A stretch of DNA of 32,353 nt from OFTM291 sp041741375. GTDB lineage: Bacteria > Gemmatimonadota > Gemmatimonadetes > Gemmatimonadales > GWC2-71-9. The notes beneath the pieces were generated by a model, which was not told the origin of the DNA, did not search any database, and worked only from the letters and a program-made list of their open reading frames with translations. Positions 14,800 to 21,987 of the stretch are shown piece by piece; within the stretch, counting starts at the first letter, position 1, and each line of letters begins with the position of its first letter. Where the stretch lies: the NCBI GenBank assembly GCA_041741375.1, contig JBGSKF010000031.1, positions 1 to 32,353 on the forward strand, in the 5' to 3' direction. The position numbers were made by a program, and so were the translations under genes.

Positions 14800-14870
14800 A
14801 ACCACGAAATACACGAAAACGCACGAAAAATGGTGCCTTCTTGAATGTTATTTCGTGGTTTTTAGTGGTT
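14800..14870. repeat. Inverted A-rich CACGAAA repeat
   Basis: The left arm (aaccacgaaat, 14800-14810, then acacgaaaacgcacgaaaaa) and the right arm (atttcgtggtt, 14850-14860, then tttagtggtt) contain a perfect 11-bp inverted repeat. The arrangement mirrors that at 4119-4387 on a smaller scale. Local A+T content is far above the surroundings. Confidence 0.6.
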
Positions 14871-14908
14871 TTCGCAGTCCTTCGCTCTCTCCGAGGTCGC
14901 GTGACATC

Positions 14909-14948
14909 TTGATTTACCATCATGGTGGCATTAGAATGCCATCATGAT
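14909..14948 (+). promoter_or_regulatory. vapBC-1 promoter with overlapping operator palindrome; likely leaderless
   Basis: A sigma70-like promoter reads TTGATT (14909-14914), a 17-base spacer, and TAGAAT (14932-14937). The -10 lies inside a near-perfect palindrome: atcatggtggcatt (14919-14932) and aatgccatcatgat (14935-14948), 13 of 14 bases matching, with core TGGCATT-AG-AATGCCA. The palindrome also covers the vapB ATG (14944), which is 7 bases past the -10, about where transcription should start. The ribbon-helix-helix antitoxin probably binds here to repress its own operon. Confidence 0.6.
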
Positions 14949-15201
14949 ACGGACCCAGGTGCAGCTCACGGAGGCGCAACACCGCAGGCTCAAGTCGTGG
15001 GCACAGGAGCGGGGGATCTCCATGGCCGAGGCGGTCCGGCGATGTGTGACGGCCCACCTGGAGGGAGCCGACGCGGCCCCGTCCCGCGCCGATCGCGTCC
15101 GGGAGGCCCGGAGTATCCTGGGCAAATATGCCGATCGGGCGGAATCGTCCGATGTCGCGCGGCGGCATGACGAGTTCCTGGATGCCGGGTATGGCGAATG
15201 A
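14944..15201 (+). CDS. vapB: VapB-type ribbon-helix-helix antitoxin (pair 1)
   Basis: The 85-residue product starts with a ribbon-helix-helix DNA-binding segment (IRTQVQLTEAQHRRLKSWAQ at 2-21, then GISMAEAVRRCV at 24-35), the MetJ/Arc/CopG fold used by antitoxins both to dimerise and to bind the operator. The C-terminal half (residues 40-85) is charged and would wrap around the toxin; RARSILGKYADRAESSD-like segments are common there. The stop overlaps the toxin start by four bases (ATGA). No Shine-Dalgarno sequence precedes the ATG, consistent with a leaderless mRNA. Confidence 0.85.
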   Translation: MIRTQVQLTEAQHRRLKSWAQERGISMAEAVRRCVTAHLEGADAAPSRADRVREARSILGKYADRAESSDVARRHDEFLDAGYGE

Positions 15202-15602
15202 CGGTCTTTGTCGACACCTCGGCTCTCTACGCGCTGCTGGTGCGGACCGAGGTGGTGCACCCGTCTGCCACTGAAATCTTCCAGGAACTGCTGACCCGCG
15301 AGGTGCCTCTCGTCACGACGAACTACGTTCTGCTGGAGAGTACCGCGCTTCTACAACGGCGGATTGGCCTGACCGCCGTGCGCGACCTCCATCGGGTGCT
15401 GGTTCCCTTGCTCGGTGTTCGCTGGGTCACGGAACCCCTGCATGACCGAGCGATGAACCGGTTGGTGCAGATGGACCGGCGCCGAGTGAGTCTGGTGGAC
15501 TGCGCCAGCTTTGTGGTGATGGCAGGCGAAGGCATTGCCGACGCGTTCGCGTTCGACGATGACTTCGTGGAGGCGGGCTTCCGTCTCTGGCGAGCCTCGT
15601 GA
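15198..15602 (+). CDS. vapC: VapC-type PIN-domain ribonuclease toxin (pair 1)
   Basis: The 134-residue protein has a PIN domain with the four acidic residues of the metal site: Asp6 in FVDTSALYALL, Glu47 in NYVLLESTALL, Asp101 in SLVDCASFVVM and an Asp in AFAFDDDFVEAGF (120-122). PIN toxins cleave RNA, often initiator tRNA or rRNA, and are neutralised by the antitoxin encoded just upstream. Length is normal and no catalytic residue is missing, so the toxin looks active. The gene ends 7 bases before the stop of the converging propeller lipoprotein gene. Confidence 0.88.
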   Translation: MTVFVDTSALYALLVRTEVVHPSATEIFQELLTREVPLVTTNYVLLESTALLQRRIGLTAVRDLHRVLVPLLGVRWVTEPLHDRAMNRLVQMDRRRVSLVDCASFVVMAGEGIADAFAFDDDFVEAGFRLWRAS

Positions 15603-15609
15603 CGGAGTC

Positions 15610-16710
15610 TCAGGTGCCGCGCACGATTCGGAAGAGCGCAACGTATCGCAGGTCGTCGTCGTCAGTCACGATGGCTGGCGCGACTTCTCCCCGGAACGGG
15701 GCCACGGGAAAGGGTGCATGTCCGGGCAGGGTTCCGATGTAGCCCTGGTGGATGTTCCACACGTCGATTGCGCTGTCGGCCCTCTCCGGTCTGCGCCGCC
15801 GAACCCAGAGCTCTTCACCAAGGAGACGAACGTCGGTGATGACGGAAACCTGACTGGCCACACCGACCAGCTCCGCCAGTTTCCGATAGGGGAATCGACA
15901 CGATGGTCCCGCGACGAGTTGCATCGTCCAGTTCTCGGCGAGGTAAATGCCGGCAAGCTCCGGCGTTCCTGTGGCCGGCTCGATCGGGCGCCGCAACGTG
16001 GTGAGGGAGTCGATTCCGCGCCGCAGGTGGATGAGGTAGCCCGGACCCTCGACGACAGCCACATGTTCCCCGTCGGTGTCCCACACGAGGGTGGGGCCGA
16101 GGAGCGGTGCCATGGTTTGACCCACAAGCATCGGGCAAACCTGCCCGGGGACCGCCACCTCCGGCTCGGTGTGAACGGCGGCAAGTCCCATCCGAACCGA
16201 GTCCCGGATGTAAAGGAGAGAATCCACTGAAACCCCTCTGCGGACGGCCAGGCGCCCCCCCTGCCGCAGTGCTCTCCGAGGATCCGGGCCTGCTCTTCTT
16301 TCCGGCTGCCCGTCAGGACGGAAAGCCACCCGGGCCTGATGTTGGAGGTCATACGATTCGATTCCCCCCCCTGAATCGAAGGCGATGCTGAACGGATACC
16401 CGAATTCGCCGGGTCCGCTACCCTCCCGCCCGAACGCCCGAAGGAAGGTTCCCCGGGGGTCGGTCAGAATGACCCGTTTCTCGTCCACATCCACCACGGC
16501 GATGCGACCATCACCTCCCACTGCAACCTGTCGTGGGGTCAGGCTCGTGACCGCGAGCGGTGTCCCGTCGGGGCCGTGCACCCGTCCCACTTCCTCAAAC
16601 CGCCAGGACAGAACCTGATCGTTCCGGGGACCGTCCGGTCCCATCGGGGATGGTTCACCCCGGCCGCAGGCCAGAGCCAGAGCACAGAATCCGAGCGTCA
16701 CCGGGCGCAT
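15610..16710 (-). CDS. 6-bladed beta-propeller lipoprotein
   Basis: The 366-residue protein starts at ATG 16710, preceded by GGAGGAG. A lipoprotein signal (TLGFCALALACGRG, lipid Cys about residue 15) indicates anchoring in a membrane. Propeller motifs include VAVGGDGRIAVVDVDEKRVI (about 61-80), GTFLRAFGREGSGPGEFGYP (87-106), the last bearing the same GxGPGEF motif as the propeller at 7030-8130, and later VITDVRLLGEELWVRRRR. The two proteins have equal length but their sequences clearly differ. The frame upstream of 16710 (to 16851) was not used because it lacks a signal peptide. The function is unknown; such proteins are common in Gemmatimonadota and Bacteroidota. Confidence 0.78.
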   Translation of the reverse strand: MRPVTLGFCALALACGRGEPSPMGPDGPRNDQVLSWRFEEVGRVHGPDGTPLAVTSLTPRQVAVGGDGRIAVVDVDEKRVILTDPRGTFLRAFGREGSGPGEFGYPFSIAFDSGGGIESYDLQHQARVAFRPDGQPERRAGPDPRRALRQGGRLAVRRGVSVDSLLYIRDSVRMGLAAVHTEPEVAVPGQVCPMLVGQTMAPLLGPTLVWDTDGEHVAVVEGPGYLIHLRRGIDSLTTLRRPIEPATGTPELAGIYLAENWTMQLVAGPSCRFPYRKLAELVGVASQVSVITDVRLLGEELWVRRRRPERADSAIDVWNIHQGYIGTLPGHAPFPVAPFRGEVAPAIVTDDDDLRYVALFRIVRGT

Positions 16711-16846
16711 GTCTCCTCCGTAGGATGATGTCCGCGGGAAATGTGGACAGCGAGGTCGAATGTATCCGTCGGTTCCCACGGCGCCAGTAGTCGTCCGAGC
16801 ATTGGGGATCATGCGTGTTCCGTCGCTGATGCCTCCTCCTTCTTCC

Positions 16847-16888
16847 TTCACACTTCCTCCTTCACACTTCCTCCTTCACACTTCCTTT
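16847..16888. repeat. Three tandem copies of a 14-bp unit over the end of the second permease gene
   Basis: The unit TTCACACTTCCTCC occurs at 16847-16860 and 16861-16874 exactly, and at 16875-16888 with two changes. On the coding (minus) strand it reads GGAGGAAGTGTGAA, so it contains both a GGAGGA string and the TGA that ends the permease frame. Loss or gain of one unit would shift the reading frame at the protein C-terminus. Confidence 0.75.
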
Positions 16889-17800
16889 CCCCAGGGCCGC
16901 GGGGGCGCGGGTCCGTCCCACGGCGCCGGCCAGGGCCGCGAGGGCAAGCAGATACGGAAGCATGAGGAAGATCTGGTAGGGGACCCCGAGCCCCAGCGCC
17001 TGAAAGAGGAACTGCATGGCGCTCGCCATTCCGAAGAGGAACGCCGCGAGGAGGACCCCCAGGGGGTGCCAGCGTCCCAGGACCACGATCGCGATGGCGA
17101 TGAACCCCCGTCCCGCCGTCATCTCCTCGGTGAAAGTCCCCACGTTGGCCAGAACGAGGGACCCTCCCCCGATCCCTGCGGCCATGCCTCCAAGCCCTGT
17201 CGCAAGGAGGCGGGTGGCAGGGACGGACACGCCGGCTGCCCGGGCCGCGGCCGGTTCCTCTCCGACAGCCCGCAGCGTCAATCCCCAGCGGGTTCGGAAG
17301 AGAGCCCAGGTGAGCAGGACTGCGACCACTGCACCGAGGGGAAAGACGATCGCCTGGGAAAAGAGTCCCTCTCCAAGTATCGGTATCCGGTGCAGGAAAG
17401 GGAGGGGGAGAGGGGCGAAGCGGGGGAGGTCGAGCCCGGGTCCTTCGGGGCCAAAGACCCGGCGCGCCACCAATCCGGTGACACCGATGGCTCCGAGCGT
17501 CACGGCGGTGCCGGTGATGATCTGGTCGGCGCGGGCCACGATGGCCACGAGGGAAAAGAGCAGGGAGACGACACCTCCCGCGGCCATGGCGGCGGCAAGG
17601 CCCAGCCAGGGGCCGCCGGCCATTCCCCCGATGGCGCCGGCCAGCGCTCCGGTCAGCATCGCTCCCTCGACGCCGAGATTGATGACTCCACTTCGTTCGG
17701 TGAGCATCTCGCCGAGCGCGGTCCAGAGGAGCGGAGTCGCGGCCCTGGCCGATGCGGCGAGGAAACCTGCGGTAAGTATGACCCCGTCAGTCTCAAGCAC
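16862..17800 (-). CDS. Nucleoside-type ABC transporter permease (NupQ/YufQ-like)
   Basis: This 312-residue inner-membrane protein belongs to the BPD_transp_2 permeases used for nucleosides (NupQ/YufQ) and sugars. It has about eight hydrophobic helices, with the diagnostic TERSGVINLGVEGAMLTGAL (about 34-53), the loop LRAVGEEPAAARAAGVSV (about 177-194), which contacts the ATPase, and GRGFIAIAIVVLGRWHPLGV (about 229-248). I chose GTG 17800 since GGAGG lies about six bases before it; a GTG at 17815 is possible. The start overlaps the end of the upstream permease gene by eight bases. The C-terminus is set by a 14-bp tandem repeat. Confidence 0.88.
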   Translation of the reverse strand: MLETDGVILTAGFLAASARAATPLLWTALGEMLTERSGVINLGVEGAMLTGALAGAIGGMAGGPWLGLAAAMAAGGVVSLLFSLVAIVARADQIITGTAVTLGAIGVTGLVARRVFGPEGPGLDLPRFAPLPLPFLHRIPILGEGLFSQAIVFPLGAVVAVLLTWALFRTRWGLTLRAVGEEPAAARAAGVSVPATRLLATGLGGMAAGIGGGSLVLANVGTFTEEMTAGRGFIAIAIVVLGRWHPLGVLLAAFLFGMASAMQFLFQALGLGVPYQIFLMLPYLLALAALAGAVGRTRAPAALGKGSVKEEV

Positions 17801-18830
17801 CGGACACCTCCGCACGGCGCGACCGGGTCACCCGGTCGGCGAGGAGCACCGTCACGATCACCACCGCCTCCACGACGTGCACGGCGACGGCCGGGACACC
17901 GGCCTCACGCTGCATGGCACCCGCGCCGGCGGCGAGGGCTCCGAACAGGAGTCCACTCCCGAGGATGCCGATCGGATGGCCCCGCGCCAGCAGCGCCACG
18001 GCGATCGCGGTGAATCCATACCCCGGTGACAGATTCTGGTAGAGAGCCCGGGTGACTCCGGCAATCTCGATGCCTCCGGCCAGTCCCGCGATGGCGCCGG
18101 AGAGAAGGAGCGCCACGGCCGACATCCGATCGGCGTTGAGCCTCCCGGTGATCCGCGCCGCCCGCGGTCCATCACCGACCGCTCTCAAGCGGAAGCCCCA
18201 GATCGTTCGGGAAAAGAACCATGCCCCCCCGCCCGCCAAGGCCAGGGCCATCAGGAATCCCCCGTGCAGGCGAGTGCCGGGAAGGAGAGAAAGACGGGCG
18301 CTGGTGGCGATCAGGTCGCTCTGGGGATAGATCCCGAGAGGTTCCTGGAGGGGACCCTGAACCACGTAACTCACGAGCGCGGCCGCGACGAAGTTGAGGA
18401 GCAGGGTGCTGATGACCTCCAGAACCCCGAACCGGGCCCGGAGCCAGACCGGGACGACGATCCAGAGCATCCCCGCCACGGACGCGGCGCCGAGGAGGGA
18501 CGGGATGGCCACCACCGGGGGGAGGGAGCCCGCGGACAACCCCACCCAGGTGGCCGCGATGGCACCCGCCAGGAACTGGCCCTCTCCTCCGATATTGAGC
18601 GCGCCGGCCCGGAAGGCGAGGGCGAACCCGAAACCGAGAATGATGAGGGGGACGCTTCTCGGGAGCGTGGCGGAGGTCAAGGCGAACCACGAGCCGAACG
18701 CACCGCGGAACATGGCCCCGAGTGCCAGGCCCGCGTCATGACCCGCCAGGGAAATCCCCAGGGCCATCACGCCGAAGCCTAGAAGGAGCGTAAGGAAGGT
18801 CTGGATCAGGAGCGCGCCCCGGAGGTTCAC
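17793..18830 (-). CDS. Nucleoside-type ABC transporter permease (NupP/YufP-like)
   Basis: The 345-residue partner permease has multiple membrane helices and the landmark AFRAGALNIGGEGQFLAGAI (about 72-91). The ATPase-contact loop is LRAVGDGPRAARITGRLNAD (about 216-235). These match the NupP/YufP subunit, which forms a heterodimeric channel with NupQ. The start overlaps the ATPase gene stop by four bases (ATGA), as is usual in this operon type. The nucleoside specificity is known for the B. subtilis NupNOPQ relatives and is inferred here. Confidence 0.88.
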   Translation of the reverse strand: MNLRGALLIQTFLTLLLGFGVMALGISLAGHDAGLALGAMFRGAFGSWFALTSATLPRSVPLIILGFGFALAFRAGALNIGGEGQFLAGAIAATWVGLSAGSLPPVVAIPSLLGAASVAGMLWIVVPVWLRARFGVLEVISTLLLNFVAAALVSYVVQGPLQEPLGIYPQSDLIATSARLSLLPGTRLHGGFLMALALAGGGAWFFSRTIWGFRLRAVGDGPRAARITGRLNADRMSAVALLLSGAIAGLAGGIEIAGVTRALYQNLSPGYGFTAIAVALLARGHPIGILGSGLLFGALAAGAGAMQREAGVPAVAVHVVEAVVIVTVLLADRVTRSRRAEVSGA

Positions 18831-20290
18831 GGCTCCCCCCGCGTACCCGGAACACCCAGCATCATCTGACCGATCGCCTCCCGGTCCCCGGAAGGTGCCT
18901 CGGTTACCCGGCCTCGGGCCACGACCCAGATGCGGTCCGCCAGTTCGAGCACCTCATCGAGGTCCGCCGAGTGGAAGATCACGGCGGCGCCTTCCGCTGC
19001 GGCGAGCCGGAGCCTGGCATGGATGGCTGCTGTGGCGTGGAGGTCGAGACCGCGGGTCGGGTTCTCGGCGACCAGGACACGGGGGCTCCGGGAGAGGGCT
19101 CGGCCCATCACGAACTTCTGCTGATTTCCCCCACTCAGCGCCCGGGCAGGAGTGTCCGGCCCCGGAGCCCGAACGTCGAACTCCTGAAGGAGCCGCCGGG
19201 TGGCCAAGCGGGCCTCGTCCCAGGAGATCCGTCCCCACGATCGGATCCACGGTGCGTCGGCACCCGATGCGAGGACCAGGTTCTCCACGAGGGAGTGGTC
19301 AAGGATCAGTGCCTCGGTGGTCCGATCCTCGGGAACGAGAGCCACGGGGCCGGTGACCTCCAACTCCCCGCTCCCCCCGGCGGGGGCGATGAGGCCGGCG
19401 ATGGCGTGCAACAGCTCCCGTTGTCCGCTCCCTTCGACTGCCGCGATCCCGACGATTTCTCCCTCCCCGACGTGAAAGGCGGTATCGGTGTCGTCCGGTT
19501 TCGGAAGGGTGTGACGGTGATCTGAGAAGGTGAGGTTCTTGAAGGCTACCAGCAATTCTCTGTGGGACGGTGACTTGGAACATATAACAGAATCAGAGTC
19601 TGGTTCTGTTACGCCGATCATTGCCGAAGCGAGATCCTGGTCCGAGTGATCCGAGATGGGTCCGGAGAGGTGGACGGATCCGTCCCGGAGGACGGTGACG
19701 CGGTCGGCTGCGGCGCGGGCTTCGTCGAGCTTGTGGGTGATGAACACGATGCTCCCCCCCTCGGCCGCGAACGCCTTGCTCCAGGCGATGAGCTCTTCGG
19801 TCTCCGCCGGAGCGAGGACGGCCGTGGGCTCGTCGAGGAGGAGAATCCGCTGGCCGCCGACCAGAGCCTTGAGGATCTCCAGTCGCTGTTTCTCCCCCAC
19901 CGAGAGAGACTCCACCGATCGGTGAGGGCCCAGGCCGTGCTGCAATCGCTGGATCAAGGGATGAGACAGGACCGCTCCCCGGTTCCACTCCGCAGGCGCC
20001 ACCCCTCGTGCAAGAGCCAGGTTCTCGGCGACGGTCAGGGCCGGAACGGTGGTGAAGTGCTGGTGGACCATGCCGATTCCGGCGCGCCGGGCATCCCGGG
20101 GGGAGTGCAGGTCGGTCGGCCGACCGTGAACGTCGATCGATCCCGTATCAGGGCGAATGAGCCCGGCGGCAATGTGCATCAGGGTCGACTTCCCCGCACC
20201 GTTCTCGCCGAGGAGGGCGTGGACCTCACCGGCCCGCAGGAGGAGCTCGACCCCGCGCAGAGCCAGGACGGAGCCGAACCTTCGGGTCAC
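18827..20290 (-). CDS. Nucleoside-type ABC transporter ATPase with two nucleotide-binding domains (NupO/YufO-like)
   Basis: The 487-residue protein carries two ABC domains. Domain 1: Walker A GENGAGKST (28-36), Q-loop VHQHF with Gln77, signature LSVGEKQRLEIL (129-140), Walker B LLLDEP (150-155). Domain 2 (about 245-487): degenerate Walker A EGSGQREL (286-293), signature LSGGNQQK (385-392), Walker B VAENPTRGLD (407-416), as in sugar/nucleoside importers such as YufO and MglA. From GTG 20290 the first beta strand is missing. The same frame upstream encodes a fitting strand (VLHLRNV) but the only possible start there is a CTG that would overlap the nif3 stop by four bases. The start is thus uncertain. 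Confidence 0.88.
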   Translation of the reverse strand: MTRRFGSVLALRGVELLLRAGEVHALLGENGAGKSTLMHIAAGLIRPDTGSIDVHGRPTDLHSPRDARRAGIGMVHQHFTTVPALTVAENLALARGVAPAEWNRGAVLSHPLIQRLQHGLGPHRSVESLSVGEKQRLEILKALVGGQRILLLDEPTAVLAPAETEELIAWSKAFAAEGGSIVFITHKLDEARAAADRVTVLRDGSVHLSGPISDHSDQDLASAMIGVTEPDSDSVICSKSPSHRELLVAFKNLTFSDHRHTLPKPDDTDTAFHVGEGEIVGIAAVEGSGQRELLHAIAGLIAPAGGSGELEVTGPVALVPEDRTTEALILDHSLVENLVLASGADAPWIRSWGRISWDEARLATRRLLQEFDVRAPGPDTPARALSGGNQQKFVMGRALSRSPRVLVAENPTRGLDLHATAAIHARLRLAAAEGAAVIFHSADLDEVLELADRIWVVARGRVTEAPSGDREAIGQMMLGVPGTRGEP

Positions 20291-20343
20291 GTTGCGGAGG
20301 TGGAGGACACCTCCTGCGGGATCGGTGGGAACGGGCGAGGGGC

Positions 20344-21126
20344 TCAGAGGCCGGTGGGGTGGTCGTGAAAGGTCCAGGGAATCCCCGCGTGGTTCGCCAC
20401 CCGCTCGGCCAGCGCCTTCACTCCCACCTGCTCCGTGGCATAGTGGCCGGCGAAGAGGACGTTGACCCCTGCCTCCATCGCATCAAAGTGGGTGTGGTGC
20501 ATTCCCTCGCCGGTGATCAGGGTGTCGCAGCCGGAGGCGCGGGCTTCGTCCACGTAGCCCGCAGCAGCGCCCGTTACGATGGCCACCCTTTTGATTTCAT
20601 CCGGTCCCCCGGGGATGACATGAACCCGTGTGTGGAGGTGGGTTTCGAGCGTCCGCGCCAAGGTGTCGCGGGAGAGGGAGAGGGAGCCGGAGACGCCCAG
20701 GTGAATACCTTGATAGCGCCCAAAGGGCTGAAGGCTGGCCAGTCCCAGGTCCCGGGCCAGAACCGCGTTGTTTCCCACCTCGGGGTGGACATCGAGCGGA
20801 ATATGCGCGCTGTAGAGGGCGGCGTCCCGGAGGAAAAGGCCGTGGAGTCGCTGGTAGCGTCGGCCGGTGAGGGGGCGGTTCCCGTCCCAGAAGAGGCCAT
20901 GGTGGACGAGGAGGAGGTCGGACCACGGCTGATCCTGCAGTGGTGCCCCCAACCCCTCGATCGTGGCCTGGGACGCGTCCACGGCCGCGACGATCCGCCC
21001 GATGGGGCGCCGGCATTCGACCTGGAGGCCATTCAGGGCGTTGGTGCTGTCGGGAATCTCGGAGACGCGCAGGAGGGAATCGAGAAACCCGGTCATTTCC
21101 GGAAGCGGGATGGGAACGATCGGCAC
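20344..21126 (-). CDS. Nif3-like dinuclear metal-centre protein
   Basis: The 260-residue protein belongs to the Nif3/YbgI (DUF34) family, ring-shaped hexamers with a two-metal site whose physiological role is still debated. Motifs are NALNGLQVE (29-37), the metal-binding LLLVHHGLFW with two His (71-80), AHIPLDVHPEVGNNAVLARD (about 103-122) and the C-terminal GEGMHHTHFDAMEAGVNVLF with His and Glu ligands, then GHYATE. I chose GTG 21126 because AGGAGG lies seven bases upstream; this gives the usual length of about 250-260 residues, while the longer frame to 21315 would cross the vapBC-2 promoter. It is the first gene of the nif3-ABC transporter operon. Confidence 0.88.
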   Translation of the reverse strand: MPIVPIPLPEMTGFLDSLLRVSEIPDSTNALNGLQVECRRPIGRIVAAVDASQATIEGLGAPLQDQPWSDLLLVHHGLFWDGNRPLTGRRYQRLHGLFLRDAALYSAHIPLDVHPEVGNNAVLARDLGLASLQPFGRYQGIHLGVSGSLSLSRDTLARTLETHLHTRVHVIPGGPDEIKRVAIVTGAAAGYVDEARASGCDTLITGEGMHHTHFDAMEAGVNVLFAGHYATEQVGVKALAERVANHAGIPWTFHDHPTGL

Positions 21127-21241
21127 GGTCGCGCCTCCTCGGGCGGTGAGAATGAAGTCTGCATCAATGTACTTCGGCAGGGGGGAGAGCCGGGTCGAGG
21201 GCAGGGAGCGCTCAGGACCAGCCGTGGGGTGGTGGTGGGCG

Positions 21242-21274
21242 TTGACAATCCAGAGACAATGGTATATGGTACCA
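21242..21274 (+). promoter_or_regulatory. vapBC-2 promoter with TGGTACCA operator-like repeats; likely leaderless
   Basis: A near-consensus promoter is visible: TTGACA (21242-21247), a 17-base spacer and TATGGT (21265-21270). The antitoxin ATG (21278) is the 8th base after the -10, close to the expected transcription start, and no Shine-Dalgarno sequence lies in between. TGGTA (21260-21264) and the palindrome TGGTACCA (21267-21274) overlap the -10 and could bind the RHH antitoxin. The nif3 gene is divergent. Confidence 0.6.
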
Positions 21275-21277
21275 CCT

Positions 21278-21532
21278 ATGCTTGAGCCAGGTGACACTCC
21301 GGTCGAGAAGACCACGGTTTATCTCGTTTCGTCGGACTACCGGCGCCTCAAGGCGCTGGCGAGGTCCGAGGGGCGGAGTGCGGCCGATCTGGTCCGGGAA
21401 GCAGTGGCGCTCTATGTGGCGCGGAAGGGGACTGGGGCACGACCGGCTTCGGTGGGCGTTGGGCGAAGCGGCCGGGGGGATCTGAGCGAGAGGGCGGAAG
21501 ATCTTCTGGCGGAGATGCCACGCAATCCATGA
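21278..21532 (+). CDS. vapB: CopG/RHH-type antitoxin (pair 2)
   Basis: The 84-residue product has a ribbon-helix-helix domain at residues 9-50: the strand EKTTVYLVSSDYRRLKALAR (10-29) and helix SAADLVREAVALYVARK (34-50). The tail is Gly/Arg-rich, then acidic (LSERAEDLLAEMP), the part expected to block the toxin. The start at ATG 21278 fits the domain exactly; the open frame extends further upstream to 20963, but this crosses nif3. The stop overlaps the toxin start by four bases. It is unlike the pair 1 antitoxin in sequence, so cross-regulation seems unlikely. Confidence 0.82.
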   Translation: MLEPGDTPVEKTTVYLVSSDYRRLKALARSEGRSAADLVREAVALYVARKGTGARPASVGVGRSGRGDLSERAEDLLAEMPRNP

Positions 21533-21933
21533 TCGTGGCAGACACGAGCGCACTTCTGGCCCTGATCGACGCCGACGACCACCACCACGAGGCGGTCCGC
21601 ACGCTGTTTGAGGAGGACCCCGCTTCGTGGGTCCTCCCGTGGGCGGTCCTCCCCGAGGTGGACTATCTCCTGCTCCGGCACGTGGGTCTGGAGGCGGAAC
21701 TCGCATTCCTGGGCGACGTCGCCGAGGGGCGGTTCGAGGTAGTGTGGGGTGACGAGCGGGACGTGGCGCGGTCCCGGGACCTGGCGCGCCGCCATCGCGA
21801 TCTTGCTCTCGGTCTCGTGGATGGAGTGGTGATGGCGGTGGCGGAGAGGCTGCGGGCCCGGGCGATTGCCACGCTCGATCGACGGCACTTCGGAGCGGTT
21901 GGGCTTCAGGGGGCACCGCTGTTGCTCCCCTGA
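21529..21933 (+). CDS. vapC: VapC-type PIN-domain toxin (pair 2)
   Basis: The 134-residue PIN protein keeps the acidic metal-site residues: Asp5 in IVADTSALLALID, Glu43 in LPEVDYLLLRH, Asp98 in LVDGVVMAVAERL and Asp117 in IATLDRRHFGAV. It is predicted to be an RNase toxin held by the antitoxin encoded upstream. The gene overlaps the antitoxin gene by ATGA and is followed by a REP-like element at 21988. Its length and motifs are those of the VapC subgroup with the ATLDRRHF motif. Confidence 0.88.
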   Translation: MIVADTSALLALIDADDHHHEAVRTLFEEDPASWVLPWAVLPEVDYLLLRHVGLEAELAFLGDVAEGRFEVVWGDERDVARSRDLARRHRDLALGLVDGVVMAVAERLRARAIATLDRRHFGAVGLQGAPLLLP

Positions 21934-21987
21934 ACGCCCCGGTTGATCGATGGACACTCTGATCAACTAACGGGAGAACCAATTCTG

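Larger units (their letters stand above)
14581..14943. other. Intergenic mosaic of dispersed repeats
   Basis: This 363-base gap between the DUF456 gene and vapBC contains, in order: a GTCATCCCGAGTGAAACGAG-type repeat (14600-14631), the GGCCGTTC palindrome with flanking stem (14645-14679), a GCAAGGGCGC repeat (14708-14743), an inverted A-rich CACGAAA repeat (14800-14870), and finally the vapBC promoter. No gene is supported. Confidence 0.65.

Noticed and set aside
16711..16851. Upstream extension of the propeller lipoprotein gene
   Set aside because: It has no signal peptide at its start, while ATG 16710 gives a proper lipoprotein signal with a GGAGGAG site.
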